This document shows, in pieces, positions 48,055-59,779 of a DNA stretch of 64,000 nucleotides (within the stretch, counting starts at the first letter, position 1; each line of letters starts with the position of its first letter). The stretch is from Cupriavidus sp. D39 (GTDB taxonomy: Bacteria > Pseudomonadota > Gammaproteobacteria > Burkholderiales > Burkholderiaceae): contig NZ_JAPNLE010000009.1 of the NCBI RefSeq assembly GCF_026627925.1, positions 806,001-870,000 on the forward strand, in the 5' to 3' direction. Both the position numbers and the translations under genes were made by a program. Below the pieces are notes generated by a model, which saw only the letters and a list, made by a program, of their open reading frames with translations, searched no databases and was not told the DNA's origin.

Positions 48055-49341
48055 ATGCTGGTGATCCCGAGCGAAAGCGCAGTAGACGACATTTCAACCC
48101 TTTACAACAAGATCAACTGGCGACTTCTGCCGTTCCTGCTGATCTGCTACCTGTTCGCCTACCTCGATCGCGTCAACATCGGCTTTGCGAAGCTTCAGAT
48201 GCAAGGCGACCTCGGCTTATCCGATGCCGCATATGGCGTGGGCGCGGGGATCTTCTTTATCGGCTACGTGCTGTTCGAGATACCGAGCAACCTGATGCTG
48301 CCGCGCATCGGCGCACGCAAGACCTTCAGCCGCATCCTCGTGCTCTGGGGCATCACCTCGGCCTGCATGCTGTTCGTGCGCAACGTGCCGATGTTCTACG
48401 CCATGCGTTTCCTGCTCGGCATCTTCGAAGCAGGCTTTGCCCCGGGCATGATCTACTACCTGTCCCGCTGGTACGGGCCGCAGCGCATGGCGCGCGCCAT
48501 TGCGATCGTGTTCCTTGCCGGCCCGCTCGGCGGCATTGTCGGCGGCCCGGTCTCGGCATGGCTGATCACCGCGCTGTCAGGCACCGGTGGCCTGGCCGGC
48601 TGGCAATGGATGTTCCTGGTCGAAGGCCTGCCCTGCATCCTGCTCGGCGTGCTCGCCCTGTATTTCGTGCCGAACCGTCCCGCCGACGCGGCCTGGCTGA
48701 CCGAGCAGGAAAAGCGCCTGCTCGCCAACGAAATCGGATCCAGCGCGGCGCACAATCATTCCTTCCTGGCCGTGGCTCGCGATGTCCGGGTCTATGTGCT
48801 GGCCCTGGCGTACTTCTGCCTCATCGCCGCGATCTATGCGATCAGCTTCTGGCTGCCGACCTTCATCAAGGCCCAGGGCGTGAACGACACAGTGCGACTC
48901 GGCTGGTACTCGGCCCTGCCCTATGTCGCCGCGGCCTTCGGCATGTACTACATGGGCCGCCGCTCGGACCGGGTCGGCGAGCGCCGCTTCCACTGTGCCG
49001 TGCCCGCAACTGTCGGCGGATTGCTGCTCGCCGCGTCCATCCTCGTCGACGGCAATCTTGCGGCATCGCTGGTGTTGCTCACGCTCGGCACCTGCGCGCT
49101 GTGGATGACCTACACGGTGTTCTGGGCCATGCCTTCCGAATACATCAAGGGCCCGGCGGCCGCAGGCGGCATCGCACTGATCAACACGATCGGGCTATCG
49201 GGCGGCTTCTGGGGCCCGGCCATCATCGGATGGGCCAAGACCGCCACCGGCAACCTTCACCTCGGTGTGCTGATCCTGGCCGCGCTGCCAATCATCGCTG
49301 CACTGATCATCCTCGCCAACAAGCTGCCCGCGAGGCAGTAA
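48055..49341 (+). CDS. MFS transporter, anion:cation symporter (ACS) type
   Basis: 428 residues with about 12 membrane segments. Motif YLDRVNIGFAKLQMQGDLGL in TM1/loop is typical of the ACS family (organic anion uptake), with WGITSACMLFVRNVPMFYAM, RFLLGIFEAGFAPGMIYYLS and GRRSDRVGERR. ATG 48055 has GGAGA close upstream and is preferred to TTG 48043. Followed 12 bp later by the creatininase-family gene, so they form an operon; likely imports its substrate. Confidence 0.9.
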   Translation: MLVIPSESAVDDISTLYNKINWRLLPFLLICYLFAYLDRVNIGFAKLQMQGDLGLSDAAYGVGAGIFFIGYVLFEIPSNLMLPRIGARKTFSRILVLWGITSACMLFVRNVPMFYAMRFLLGIFEAGFAPGMIYYLSRWYGPQRMARAIAIVFLAGPLGGIVGGPVSAWLITALSGTGGLAGWQWMFLVEGLPCILLGVLALYFVPNRPADAAWLTEQEKRLLANEIGSSAAHNHSFLAVARDVRVYVLALAYFCLIAAIYAISFWLPTFIKAQGVNDTVRLGWYSALPYVAAAFGMYYMGRRSDRVGERRFHCAVPATVGGLLLAASILVDGNLAASLVLLTLGTCALWMTYTVFWAMPSEYIKGPAAAGGIALINTIGLSGGFWGPAIIGWAKTATGNLHLGVLILAALPIIAALIILANKLPARQ

Positions 49342-49353
49342 CAAGGAGTCGTC

Positions 49354-50103
49354 ATGCTTCTACATCTCTCCACCTGGTCCGAAATCGAGCAGTTCCTCAA
49401 GCGCAGCCGCACGATCGTCGTGCCGATCGGCTCCAACGAACAGCACGGTCCCACAGGGCTGCTGGGTACGGACTGGCTGTGTCCCGAAATCATTGCGCGT
49501 GAATCGGAAAAAACCGCCGATATCCTCGTGGCCCCCACGTTTAACATCGGCATGGCACAGCATCACCTCGGCTTTCCCGGCACCATCTCGCTGCGCCCGT
49601 CCACGTTCATCGCCGCGATCGCCGACTGGACCCGCTCGCTGGTGGTGCATGGTTTCGAAAAGATCCTGTTCCTGAACGGCCATGGCGGCAATGTCTCGTC
49701 GATCGATGCCGCGTTCTCCGAACTGTACGCCGAAGCAAGCTTTGCGCGTCGTCGTGCCGGCTTCGCACTGAAGCTCTGCAACTGGTGGGATCTCGAAGGC
49801 GTGGGCGAACTGGCACGAGACCAGTTCCCGACCGGCCACGGCGCGCATGCCACGCCTTCGGAAATTGCGATCACGCAGTACGCCTTCCCCGATTCGATCA
49901 AGTCGGCCGACTATGCGCCGCCCATTGCCCCAACCGGCCCGATCCGCGAAGCCCTCGACTTCCGTGCCCGCTTCCCGGACGGACGCATCGGTTCCGATCC
50001 AGGCCTGGCAACGCGCGAGAAAGGCCGCGCACTGGTCGAACTGGCCGCGCAGTCCCTGGCGCGCGAACTCGAAGCCTTCGGCCGCGAGCCGATGCCGGAC
50101 TGA
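49354..50103 (+). CDS. Creatininase-family amidohydrolase
   Basis: 249 residues. Conserved metal-site features: PIGSNEQHGPTGLLGTDWL (Glu, His, Asp), NIGMAQHHLGFPGTISL, FLNGHGGNVSSIDAA and TGHGAHATPSEIA. Family members cleave cyclic or linear amides (for example creatinine or formamide-type intermediates). AAGGAG 7 nt before the ATG. In operon with the transporter and, 77 bp later, a RidA gene. Exact substrate not deducible. Confidence 0.88.
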   Translation: MLLHLSTWSEIEQFLKRSRTIVVPIGSNEQHGPTGLLGTDWLCPEIIARESEKTADILVAPTFNIGMAQHHLGFPGTISLRPSTFIAAIADWTRSLVVHGFEKILFLNGHGGNVSSIDAAFSELYAEASFARRRAGFALKLCNWWDLEGVGELARDQFPTGHGAHATPSEIAITQYAFPDSIKSADYAPPIAPTGPIREALDFRARFPDGRIGSDPGLATREKGRALVELAAQSLARELEAFGREPMPD

Positions 50104-50180
50104 AACCGGTCCGCCGGCGCCACATGACTCGCGATGACTCCCCGTGGCGCCAGCCATCTTGCCCTCCATCGACAAACATC

Positions 50181-50645
50181 ATGCAATCACACGATATCCA
50201 CCAAAGACTGAAAGCACTCGACATCGAGCTGTCCCCCGCAGGCGCGCCGGCTGCCGCGTACGTAATGAGCGCGCAGAGCGGCAACCTTGTCTACGTATCC
50301 GGCCACATTGCGAAGAAGAACGGCAACGTGTGGGTTGGCAAGCTCGGCGCCACGATGTCGACGGACGAGGGACGCGCCGCGGCCCGCGCGGTCGCGATCG
50401 ATCTGCTGTCGACGCTACAGGCCCACACCGGCGATCTGAATCGCGTCAAACGCATCGTCAAGGTCATGAGCCTGGTCAATTCAACGCCCGACTTCACCGA
50501 GCAGCATCTGGTCACCAACGGCGCATCGGAACTGTTCGTCGACGTGTTTGGCGATGCCGGCAAGCATGCGCGGTCGGCATTCGGTGTCGCACAGATTCCG
50601 CTGGGGGCCTGCGTGGAGATCGAAGTCTGCGTCGAACTGGACTGA
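50181..50645 (+). CDS. RidA/YjgF-family protein
   Basis: 154 residues. AYVMSAQSGNLVYVSGHIAK, then RVKRIVKVMSLVNSTPDFTE and ARSAFGVAQIPLGACVEIEV, where the Arg of the family (RSAFGVAQIP) is present, suggesting enamine/imine deaminase or related ring-hydrolysing activity. Belongs to the atypical, slightly longer RidA subgroup found in catabolic operons. Last gene of the three-gene unit; also in other frames the region is unremarkable. Confidence 0.88.
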   Translation: MQSHDIHQRLKALDIELSPAGAPAAAYVMSAQSGNLVYVSGHIAKKNGNVWVGKLGATMSTDEGRAAARAVAIDLLSTLQAHTGDLNRVKRIVKVMSLVNSTPDFTEQHLVTNGASELFVDVFGDAGKHARSAFGVAQIPLGACVEIEVCVELD

Positions 50646-50824
50646 GGCTTCAGATCGAACCAAACCGTGCGGGCGGACGAACTCTCAAGGTCCGCGCGAC
50701 AAACTTCAGCGCGGCAGCCAGTTGCTCACGCGAAGCGGCACAGGCCAGGCTCATGAGCGCTTGCCGAATACCGGGCAGCGGCGATAGCTTCGGAGCAGTC
50801 GGCTGCCACTTCGTTGGCGACGCT

Positions 50825-51412
50825 CTAGAAGCTCTGCGGAGTATTGACCCACAGCACCCGTGCATCGACGGAGCCGATATTCCTGTAGCCGTGAGGAAGG
50901 TGCGAAAGAAAGAAAAAGGAATCGCCTTTCTTCACAATCGTCTTCTGCTGGTCCACCGTCAACTCGAGCTCCCCTTCCAGCACATAGCCCATTTCTTCAC
51001 CCTGGTGCTCAAGATAACCCTGAGACGAGTTGCCGACCGGAATATGATGAATATTCGCCTCCAGCAACGTGCACAGGTTATTTGGAAGTAGCGTTTCCAA
51101 CGCGACACCATTTCCCGCGCGTTGATGTTCGGTCCGGAGCGTCTGCCGCTGCCCCTCGCGCATTACCGTGACCACGCCGCCCGCATCCGTCTCTTCCGAG
51201 AAAAGCCTGGCAACACTGATTCCCAGATTCACGGCGATCTTGTGAATCATCGGGAGCGAAGGACGCACTTTGTTATTCTCGACTTTCGAAAGGAAACTTT
51301 CGGTGCACCCGACCTTTTCTGCCAGCTGGCGCAAACTCAATTTTCGATTAAGTCTGGCATGCTTCAACCGGCCGCCAATTACAATTTCCTGATTTTGTCC
51401 GGTATTTTCCAT
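50825..51412 (-). CDS. XRE-family regulator with cupin domain
   Basis: 195 residues. HTH at about 14-68 (GGRLKHARLNRKLSLRQLAE, GCTESFLSKVENNKVRPSLP) and a C-terminal cupin (YLEHQGEEMGYVLEGELELT, GDSFFFLSHLPHGYRNIG). Such regulators commonly control neighbouring amine, amide or amino-acid catabolic genes. Divergent from the carbamoylase gene at 51597 with a 41-bp perfect palindrome in the spacer. Confidence 0.9.
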   Translation of the reverse strand: MENTGQNQEIVIGGRLKHARLNRKLSLRQLAEKVGCTESFLSKVENNKVRPSLPMIHKIAVNLGISVARLFSEETDAGGVVTVMREGQRQTLRTEHQRAGNGVALETLLPNNLCTLLEANIHHIPVGNSSQGYLEHQGEEMGYVLEGELELTVDQQKTIVKKGDSFFFLSHLPHGYRNIGSVDARVLWVNTPQSF

Positions 51413-51514
51413 AAATTATACGACGATTATATCGGGCTCGGCCAAATGTGAAGTATAACCGCATTCGTGTGCGCACATGCCAAATGATACCATTGAGTCA
51501 CAAGTAATGACAGA

Positions 51515-51555
51515 TTGATTCCTGTTAGTCAAGGTACTTGACTAACAGGAATCAA
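51515..51555. promoter_or_regulatory. 41-bp perfect palindrome between XRE-cupin and carbamoylase genes
   Basis: 19-bp arms (left TTGATTCCTGTTAGTCAAG, right its exact complement ending GGAATCAA) around a GTA centre. It ends about 42 bp before the 51597 ATG and lies about 100 bp upstream of the regulator gene. No T-tract follows, so an operator for the dimeric XRE-cupin protein or an mRNA leader hairpin is more likely than a terminator. Confidence 0.6.
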
Positions 51556-51596
51556 CTCGGCAAACTGGCTCGCAACGAAACAAGGTAAGCAGCCAG

Positions 51597-52870
51597 ATGA
51601 ACGCCCCCACTCCTTCCTCCTCTCTCACGCAAATCGGTCCTCGCATCAACAGCCAGCGGCTCTGGGAACATGTCTGCGCCATGGCAAGGATCGGCGCCAC
51701 GGCCAAAGGCGGTGTCAACCGCCAGGCGCTCACCGCGGAAGACACCCAGGGCAAAATGTTGTTGCTCCAATGGGCATCGAGGCGAGGCTATCAGACCTCG
51801 ATCGACCCGATCGGCAATCTGTTCATCCGCCGTCCCGGAAAGAATCCGGGTCTCAGGCCCATATTGACGGGTTCACATCTCGATTCCCAACCGACCGGAG
51901 GCAGGTTCGACGGTGTCTACGGCGTGCTAGCAGGTTTCGAGGTACTCGAGACGCTCGACGATCACGGTATGGAGACCGAACACCCGATCGAGCTCGTTGT
52001 GTGGATGAACGAGGAGGGCTCAAGGTTCCCCCTCCCACGATGGGTTCCGCCGTTGCGGCCGGCGCGCTGCCGCTGGCCGATGCATTGGCGATCAAGGACG
52101 TCAACGGTGTCGATGTGGAAAGCGCACTGAAGGCCCAAATCGCGAAGCTGCCGGTACTGGAGAAGCGCCCGCTTGGCATGAGCGGCTTTGCCTATATCGA
52201 AGCCCACATCGAGCAGGGCCCCGTGCTCGAGAACCAGGCATGCGATGTGGGCATTGTCACGGGAATTCAGGGGCTTCATGCCTACGAGATCCAGCTGCTA
52301 GGCGCTGAGGCCCACGCGGGCACCACGCCGCTGCGGCATCGCAAAGACGCATTGGTGGCCGCCACCACGCTCATCGGACGCATTCGCGCCGCGATAGACG
52401 ACCCCGCGGATATTCTGCGCTTCACCGTCGGAAGGCTGGAGGTCTATCCGGGATCGCCTAACACCGTGCCAGGCCGCGTGACATTCAATATCGATTTGCG
52501 CCATCCCGACCCCGACTCCCTGCTACGTGCCGGCGAGACGATCCTTCAGCTTTGCTCCGGCGAGATCGAGGGCTGCCCGGTGTCGGCGAAGGTTCTGTTG
52601 AGGTCCACGCCGATAACGTTCGACGATCGCGTGGTGGCAACCGTGCGCAACGCTGCCGCCGGTCGGGCAATGAAATTCCTTGACATCGTATCCGGCGCGA
52701 CTCACGACGCCAAGTACACCGCACACCACATCCCCACCGGCATGATCTTCGTGCCTTGCGAAAAGGGCATCAGCCACAACGAGGCCGAGAACGCGCGCGA
52801 AGTCGATGCCGCGGCCGGGGCGCAAGTCCTCTGCGACGCCATGCTGGCGATCATGTCCGAACAACTATAG
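51597..52870 (+). CDS. M20-family N-carbamoyl-L-amino acid hydrolase (one frameshift)
   Basis: About 424 residues. Zn ligands and catalytic motifs: LTGSHLDSQPTGGRFDGVYG, VVWMNEEGSRF (Glu-Glu), EAHIEQGPVLE, GAEAHAGTTPLRHRKDALVA and ISHNEAENAREVD. The frame breaks at C5 52028-52032; one added C reads RFPPPTMGSAVAAGALPLAD. The family hydrolyses ureido acids (N-carbamoyl amino acids, allantoate, ureidoglycolate). Followed by a transporter and an amidase; probably one catabolic unit under the XRE-cupin regulator. Confidence 0.82.
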
Positions 52871-53060
52871 GCAGTTCCAACTGCCGCATCGAGCCCGGGC
52901 CAACCGCACACGGGCAGCCATCGGCCGCACCGCCACCGGAAAGTGTCGGTCGACGTGAAGCGAAGTTGCCACGCAATGACGCCAGAACCATTTCGACCAC
53001 ACCTCCCGGCGTCGATGCGCGCCGTGGCGACGCTATACACACCAACCAAAGGAGAGGTCT

Positions 53061-54408
53061 ATGTCTCAGAAAGACCAAATTTCATGGCGCGGGACGGACG
53101 GTGCGTCCCTCTATCGAAAGGTAGATCTACGCCTGCTGCCACTGCTGTTCATTGGCTTCATGTTCGCCTATCTGGACAGAGTCAACGTAGGGTTTGCAAA
53201 GCTTCAGATGCAGAGCGACCTCGGCTTCTCCGACGCCGCCTACGGCATCGGGGCCGGAATATTTTTCGTGGGCTATGTCCTGTTCGAGGTGCCAAGCAAT
53301 CTCTTGCTGCCCAGGGTTGGCGCCCGGCTTACCTTCAGCCGCATCATGGTGCTCTGGGGTATTACCTCGATGTGCATGGTGTTCGTCAATAGCGTCCCGG
53401 TGTTCTACGCCCTGCGCTTTCTGCTGGGCGTCTTCGAAGCACGGCTTCGCGCCGGGCGTCCTGTTCTACCTGTCGCGCTGGTATGGTCCGAGCCGCATCG
53501 CCGGCGCAATTTCGATGGTTTGGCTTGCGGGCCCTTTCAGCGGAATTGTTGGCGGGCCGCTGTCGGCGTGGATCATGACGGCTTTCGCCGGTACGGCCAA
53601 CCTCGCCGGTTGGCAATGGATGTTTCTCATTGAAGGCGCCCCCACCCTTGTGCTTGGCGTCGCGGCCTACTTCCTGCTTGTCGATGATCCATCCAATGCG
53701 AAATGGCTCAACGACGAGGAGAAACGCGCGCTGGCCGCGGAAACGAACACGGCTGCAGACCGGCGGCACGAATCGTTCCTCACGGTACTGCGTGATCCCA
53801 AGGTGTATATCCTGGCGGCTGCCTATCTGTGCATCATCGCGCCGATCTACGCCTTGAGCTTCTGGCTGCCGACGGTCATCAGATCCGCCGGTGTCACCAA
53901 CACACAGACGCTCGGATGGTATGCGGCCATTCCTTATGTGGCTGCGGCGTTTGCCATCTTCTTCGGTGGCCGTAGCTCCGACAGGCGTCAGGAGCGTCGA
54001 ATTCACATCGCCGTGCCGGCCGCCATAAGCTGCCTTTGCTTCGTTGGCTGGTACCTTGCCGACGGTAATCTCGCAGTGACAATGGTATGCGTTACCGTCG
54101 CTACCGGCCTGATGTGGATGGCCAACATCGTCTTCTGGGCCGTTCCGCCCGCGTACATCAAGGGCGACGCACGAGCGGGAGCCATCGCCCTGATCAATAC
54201 AATTGGCCTGTCTGGTGGCTTCTTCGGCCCAAGCATCATCGGTTGGTCGAAATCCGTGACCGGCAGCATCTACCCTGGGTTCCTGCTGATGGCAGCGCTG
54301 TTGTCGATGTGCGCGTTTATCATCCTGTTCCTGCGCCTGAAGCCCAGGGCCGATACCGCGCTTCGCCACGAGTCGCCCATGCCGGCCAGCGTGCGTCAAG
54401 CGAAGTAA
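53061..54408 (+). CDS. MFS transporter, ACS type, second copy (one frameshift)
   Basis: Paralogue of the transporter at 48055: YLDRVNVGFAKLQMQSDLGF, WGITSMCMVFVNSVPVFYAL, RFLLGVFEA then GFAPGVLFYLSRWYGPSRIA. The junction at about 53441-53447 holds one extra C (GCACGGC versus GCAGGC in the paralogue), shifting the frame; this is an insertion, unlike the homopolymer losses elsewhere. AAGGAGAG precedes ATG 53061. If real, the protein is cut at about 190 residues; otherwise about 448. Confidence 0.75.
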
Positions 54409-54574
54409 ATCTCCTCCGGCCAGTGATCGCGCATGCCAGTAGTCACTCAACTATGAAGCCGCCGGGCAGTGCGATGCGGGACGAACGTCCTTCATTGCCT
54501 GCGGTCAGACCAGGCAGGCGCGCAGCCCTTGCGACGCGCGCCCTCCCAATGTCTCGCTGAAAGAGAACGTCCAA

Positions 54575-56056
54575 ATGAAGCTCGCCGAATACACCGCCCT
54601 TGACGGCATGGGCCTGCATCACCTCATCGCCACGCGAGAAGTGACCGCAATGGAAGTAGCGCAGGCCGCATTGGCTGCCATCAAGGCGGTCAATCCCCAG
54701 GTAAACGCTGTGCTCGATTATTGGCCCGAAGAGGTGGAGATACAGTCAGCCGGCATCGTGAGCGCGGATCCGAGACCGCTCGGCGGCGTGCCGTTTCTCC
54801 TCAAGGATCTTGGCGTCGCCATGCAGGGACGCAGGAGCGAAATGTGCAGTCGTTTGGCGATGGGAACCGTCGCAAAGGACGACTCGTACGTGATGACGAG
54901 CTTCCGTCAGGCAGGCCTGATCACGCTTGGGCGAACAACCATGCCGGAACTGGCGGTTAGCACGACGACGGAACCCGTGCTGTACGGCCCGACGAGGAAT
55001 CCCTGGAGTCTGCAGCATGGCGCGGGCGGATCGAGCGGCGGTGCGGGAGCGGCGGTAGCCGCCGGTATCGTTCCCATTGCGCATGCGACGGACGGAGGCG
55101 GATCAATACGGGTGCCGGCCTCCTGCAACGGGCTCTTCGGTCTGAAGCCGACCAGGGGACGCGTGTCGAACGGGCCCTATGTGGACGAAGTATGGAATGG
55201 TCTGGGCGTGCATTTTGCCGTGAGCCGAACTGTGCGCGACAGTGCGGCGCTGCTTGATGGCATCCACGGCGGCGGCGTGGGCGAGCCCTACTACATTGCC
55301 CCACCCAAAGCCAGCTATCTGTCGGAGATCCGGCAGCAGCCGGGAAATCTGAAGATCGGGTTCATGATGCATCCATGCAATGCCGCGCGTACCGACACGG
55401 GGGTTGTTGATGCCTTGAGCAAGGTGGCCAGGACACTTGAGTCCCTGGGTCATCATGTCCATGAAGTAGCGCCAGATTTGGGTGTGAGCTGGGACGCCTT
55501 TGTGCTATGCAATGCGCAAATCTGGGCTGCCAACGCGGCGCTCCGGATCAACGGCATTGCCGCAGCCACCGGACGGACGGTGGATGAGAAACACCTCGAA
55601 CCTGCAACGCTCGCGCTCTACCGATACGGCATTGAGATTGGCGCCGTAGACCTCCTGTCGGCATTGCAGGTCAGGAATACGGTCACACGGGCGCTGGGGC
55701 GGTTCTTCGGCGACTACGACATTCTGCTGACACCGACGCTACCCGGACTTCCGCCTCGGATTGGTGAATACAACCGGGTAGAGACATCCGTCGATGGGCT
55801 TGGCTGGATCGCGCACGTTTTTAGCCAGTCACCGTTTACCGCGTTATCGAACGTGACCGGAACGCCAGCAATGTCAGTGCCGCTTTCCATCGACCCGCAA
55901 ACGGGTCTGCCAATCGGCTCGCATTTTATGTCTGGCTTCGGGCGGGAGGACACGCTGTTCCGTCTGGCCGCACAATTGGAAACGGCATGTCCCTGGCGCG
56001 AACGGCGGCCACCGGTATGGGCAGGGTCAATCGTCAACGAGATGTCGAAACAGTAG
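54575..56056 (+). CDS. Amidase signature (AS) family amidase
   Basis: 493 residues. Catalytic Lys77 in GGVPFLLKDLG, cis-Ser in the GAGGSSGGAGAAVAAG loop (about 149-164), nucleophile Ser177 in ATDGGGSIRVPASCNGLFGL and KPTRGRVSNGP. Complete length and intact. Hydrolyses an amide to acid plus ammonia; located after the transporter at 53061, consistent with a pathway releasing nitrogen from an amide intermediate. Confidence 0.9.
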   Translation: MKLAEYTALDGMGLHHLIATREVTAMEVAQAALAAIKAVNPQVNAVLDYWPEEVEIQSAGIVSADPRPLGGVPFLLKDLGVAMQGRRSEMCSRLAMGTVAKDDSYVMTSFRQAGLITLGRTTMPELAVSTTTEPVLYGPTRNPWSLQHGAGGSSGGAGAAVAAGIVPIAHATDGGGSIRVPASCNGLFGLKPTRGRVSNGPYVDEVWNGLGVHFAVSRTVRDSAALLDGIHGGGVGEPYYIAPPKASYLSEIRQQPGNLKIGFMMHPCNAARTDTGVVDALSKVARTLESLGHHVHEVAPDLGVSWDAFVLCNAQIWAANAALRINGIAAATGRTVDEKHLEPATLALYRYGIEIGAVDLLSALQVRNTVTRALGRFFGDYDILLTPTLPGLPPRIGEYNRVETSVDGLGWIAHVFSQSPFTALSNVTGTPAMSVPLSIDPQTGLPIGSHFMSGFGREDTLFRLAAQLETACPWRERRPPVWAGSIVNEMSKQ

Positions 56057-56128
56057 TAACCGCTATCCGGCAAGTGGCGGGATGACAGTTTTATTGTTGC
56101 AGTCGCGACACTTTTAGTACGGTGTACG

Positions 56129-56272
56129 ATAGCCTTTAAGCATTACAACGAGCAGCACCCTCACGGTGCCCTGAATTACCGCTCACCGAGAGAGTTCAGG
56201 CGCACCATGGGGTTATCAACCAAAGGGTGTGTCCGTGTCCGGAGACACGGGGGCAAATCCATCAACCGATGA
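56129..56272 (+). pseudogene. IS3-family transposase OrfB, C-terminal scrap
   Basis: Reads [20 protein letters not shown] then EFRRTMGLS; YNxxRPHxALxYxSPxEF is the standard OrfB terminus. About 45 codons remain. Confidence 0.75.
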
Positions 56273-56319
56273 ATCCAAGATCTCCTTACTCGCTGTGCAT
56301 ACTGCGCCGTTAGCACCCA

Positions 56320-56622
56320 TTAGGACTCCATGCATCGCGCATGTGTGGTTGGCGTGCTCGCTGACTCGGGCTCACGGGTTCCCTCTAAAGTGCGATGCTT
56401 TCCGCGTTGCACTTCGTCAATCTCCCCGTTCCTGCGGGTCCGCTGATTGGTGAAGTCCTTGGCGTGCGGCGCATTCGATGCGATCAGCTCCTGCTGACTG
56501 GCGTACGCGCTGTCACCGTAGACACGCCGCTCCTCCCCGTGCAGTAACTGGGGCAGCGCATGCTTGTCGTGAACGTTGGCCGGCGTCACCACCGCTGAAC
56601 GCGCCAGCCCACTCAGCCAATG
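56320..56622 (-). pseudogene. IS5-family transposase fragment
   Basis: Reads WLSGLARSAVVTPANVHDKH, LPQLLHGEERRVYGDSAYAS and NQRTRRNGEIDEVQRGKHR. VVTPANVHD and GDSAY are IS5 catalytic-domain motifs. In frame with the OYE remnant upstream, giving a chance chimera. Confidence 0.75.
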
Positions 56623-57950
<1,328 letters not shown>

Positions 57951-58278
57951 GGTTTTTCCTTTCGCGGCCAGGCTGGCCGGGGGTAGCGAAGCCATTTACG
58001 CTTCGCTGTTATGTAAGAGTAGTAGTTGGGACCAAAAAGCGGACTTTGACCGTGGTCCCGGCCGAATCGTAGGCCACTCCTCCATGCGTTTCAGAACCTT
58101 TTTGTACCCGTCTGTATCACCCCCTGTGTTGATACGTTTCATGACGGAAGCGGCCCAGGTACGTTACAGGCCCGATACAAAGGTCGGCTTAAATTCTTCG
58201 CAACAGGCAGCCGCAAGCTGTGACGCAGAGACCCCCTGAACCTGCTCTTGTTTGCTGCATATGCAACACAATCACGAA
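57951..58278. other. Intergenic region
   Basis: No gene. Contains the small palindrome-like TTGCTGCATATGCAAC at about 58252, with a relative GCTGTATATGCAGC at about 59424; these may be regulator sites. Confidence 0.35.
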
Positions 58279-59392
58279 CATGCCATTTAAACGTTCAACC
58301 CTCGTTCAGTTAGCCCTATACATCATCGAGATTTCTTTGAACCCGATTGTCAGGATTGGCACTGCAACCGCTGCATTTGCTGCTCTCATGGTGGCCGCCT
58401 CCCAGGTTATGCAGGGGCGCCCTCCAAAGCTCACACGGATGCGGCGGCCGTTCGGAAGACCACCGCCGCAAAGGTTGCCGACGTGTCAGATGCGGCGCTG
58501 GTGAAGTCGTTGCCGGGATTCAGGAACGGCTACGCCGAGGTCAACGGTGTACGGCTGCACTACGTCGTCGGCGGCAAGGGCTAGCCGCTCGTGTTGCTGC
58601 CCGGCTGGCCTGAGACCTGGTGGACCTTCCACAAGATCATGCCGACGCTCGCCGAGCATCACACCGTCATCGCCGTGGACTTGCGCGGCATGGGCGCATC
58701 GTCGAAGCCCGCCGAAGGCTACGACAAGACGACCATGGCACGTGACATTCACGAGCTGGTGAAATCGCTGGGCTATGACAAGGCCAGTGTCGCAGGTCAT
58801 GACATTGGCTCGGCGGTGGCCTTCGCGTATGCGGCGAACTATCCGCAGGCCATCGACAAGCTGGTGATGCTGGAGCTGCCGCACCCGGACGAGAGCCTGT
58901 TGTCGTTCCAGCTTCTACCCGCGCACAACACCTTCGGCGACAAGCTCGACTTCGCCCATCCGTATCTCTGGTGGTTTGCCTTCAACCAGGTCAATGGGCT
59001 GCCGGAGAAGCTGCTCGCCGGTCGTATCCGGGTCGAGCAGGATTGGCTCTTCAAGTACTTCCTGGTTGGACGAGGGTGCGATCGACGCGCGGGACCGAGC
59101 CGTGTATGAGCGCGCGTACAACAGTGCTGACGCCATTCGCGCAAGCAACGCGTGGTATCAGGCCTTCACGCAGGACGTGGTAGACAACAAAGGTTACGGC
59201 AAGCTCGAGATGCCGGTTCTGGCGATGGGTGGCCCGGCCTACCGATGGATGAAGAAGGTCATTGGACAGAAGGTGTCGAACCTGACTACTGTGAATATGG
59301 AGGGCACGGGCCACTTCGTTCAGGAAGAGCGCCCAAAATTCGTCGCCAGGACGATGGTGGATTTCCTGCAGACCATCGGACCGGCGACCTGA
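58279..59392 (+). pseudogene. Epoxide hydrolase-like alpha/beta hydrolase, disrupted
   Basis: N-terminal hydrophobic segment, then LPGFRNGYAEVNGVRLHYVV. An in-frame TAG at 58582-58584 follows GGKG, where Gln would be usual, then PLVLLPGWPETWW, DLRGMGASSKPAEGYDKTTM and nucleophile elbow VAGHDIGSAVAFAYA (Asp). Breaks: G4 at 58414-58417 (one base short) and one extra G near 59067 before DEGAIDARDRAVYERAYNSA. The C-terminus EGTGHFVQEERPKF carries the catalytic His. Stop plus shifts suggest a true pseudogene. Confidence 0.8.
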
Positions 59393-59477
59393 GCCCCCAT
59401 GCACGCGCCGCACACCCGGATTGCTGTATATGCAGCGTATCCGCCCGTTAGTTTTTGGAAGCACGAAAGGAAGTTGC

Positions 59478-59779
59478 ATGAAACGAAACGAATTCTCACC
59501 GCAGCCGCACTGCTCGCCACCAGCGGTCTGGCAATGACTCTGGCCCATGCTCAGGAAGGAATCGGGCGCACCGAGATTCATCGGCACGATCTCGGAAGCT
59601 CCGGACGCGAGGTCGTGCAGGTGCGCGTTGATTTCGCCCCAGGAGCGGCGTTCGGCAGGCACACGCATCCGGGCGACGAAATCGCCTATGTCCTCGATGG
59701 CACGCTCGAGTATCAGGTCGACGGCAAGCACCAGCATGCTCGACTTCGTCAAGCTCAATGCCTCCGAGTTCTCGCGTGA
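59478..59779 (+). pseudogene. Cupin-domain secreted protein, disrupted
   Basis: Signal-like LTAAALLATSGLAMTLAHA, then GIGRTEIHRHDLGSSGREVV and the cupin motif FGRHTHPGDEIAYVLDGTLE. The start codon is out of frame because of a 5-bp AACGA duplication (ATGAAACGAAACGAATT). After VDGK the frame is lost and the second cupin motif is missing. Confidence 0.7.

Noticed and set aside
53441..53447. Frameshift in the second MFS gene as another homopolymer loss
   Set aside because: It is one extra C in GCACGGC, not a shortened run, so it does not belong to that series.
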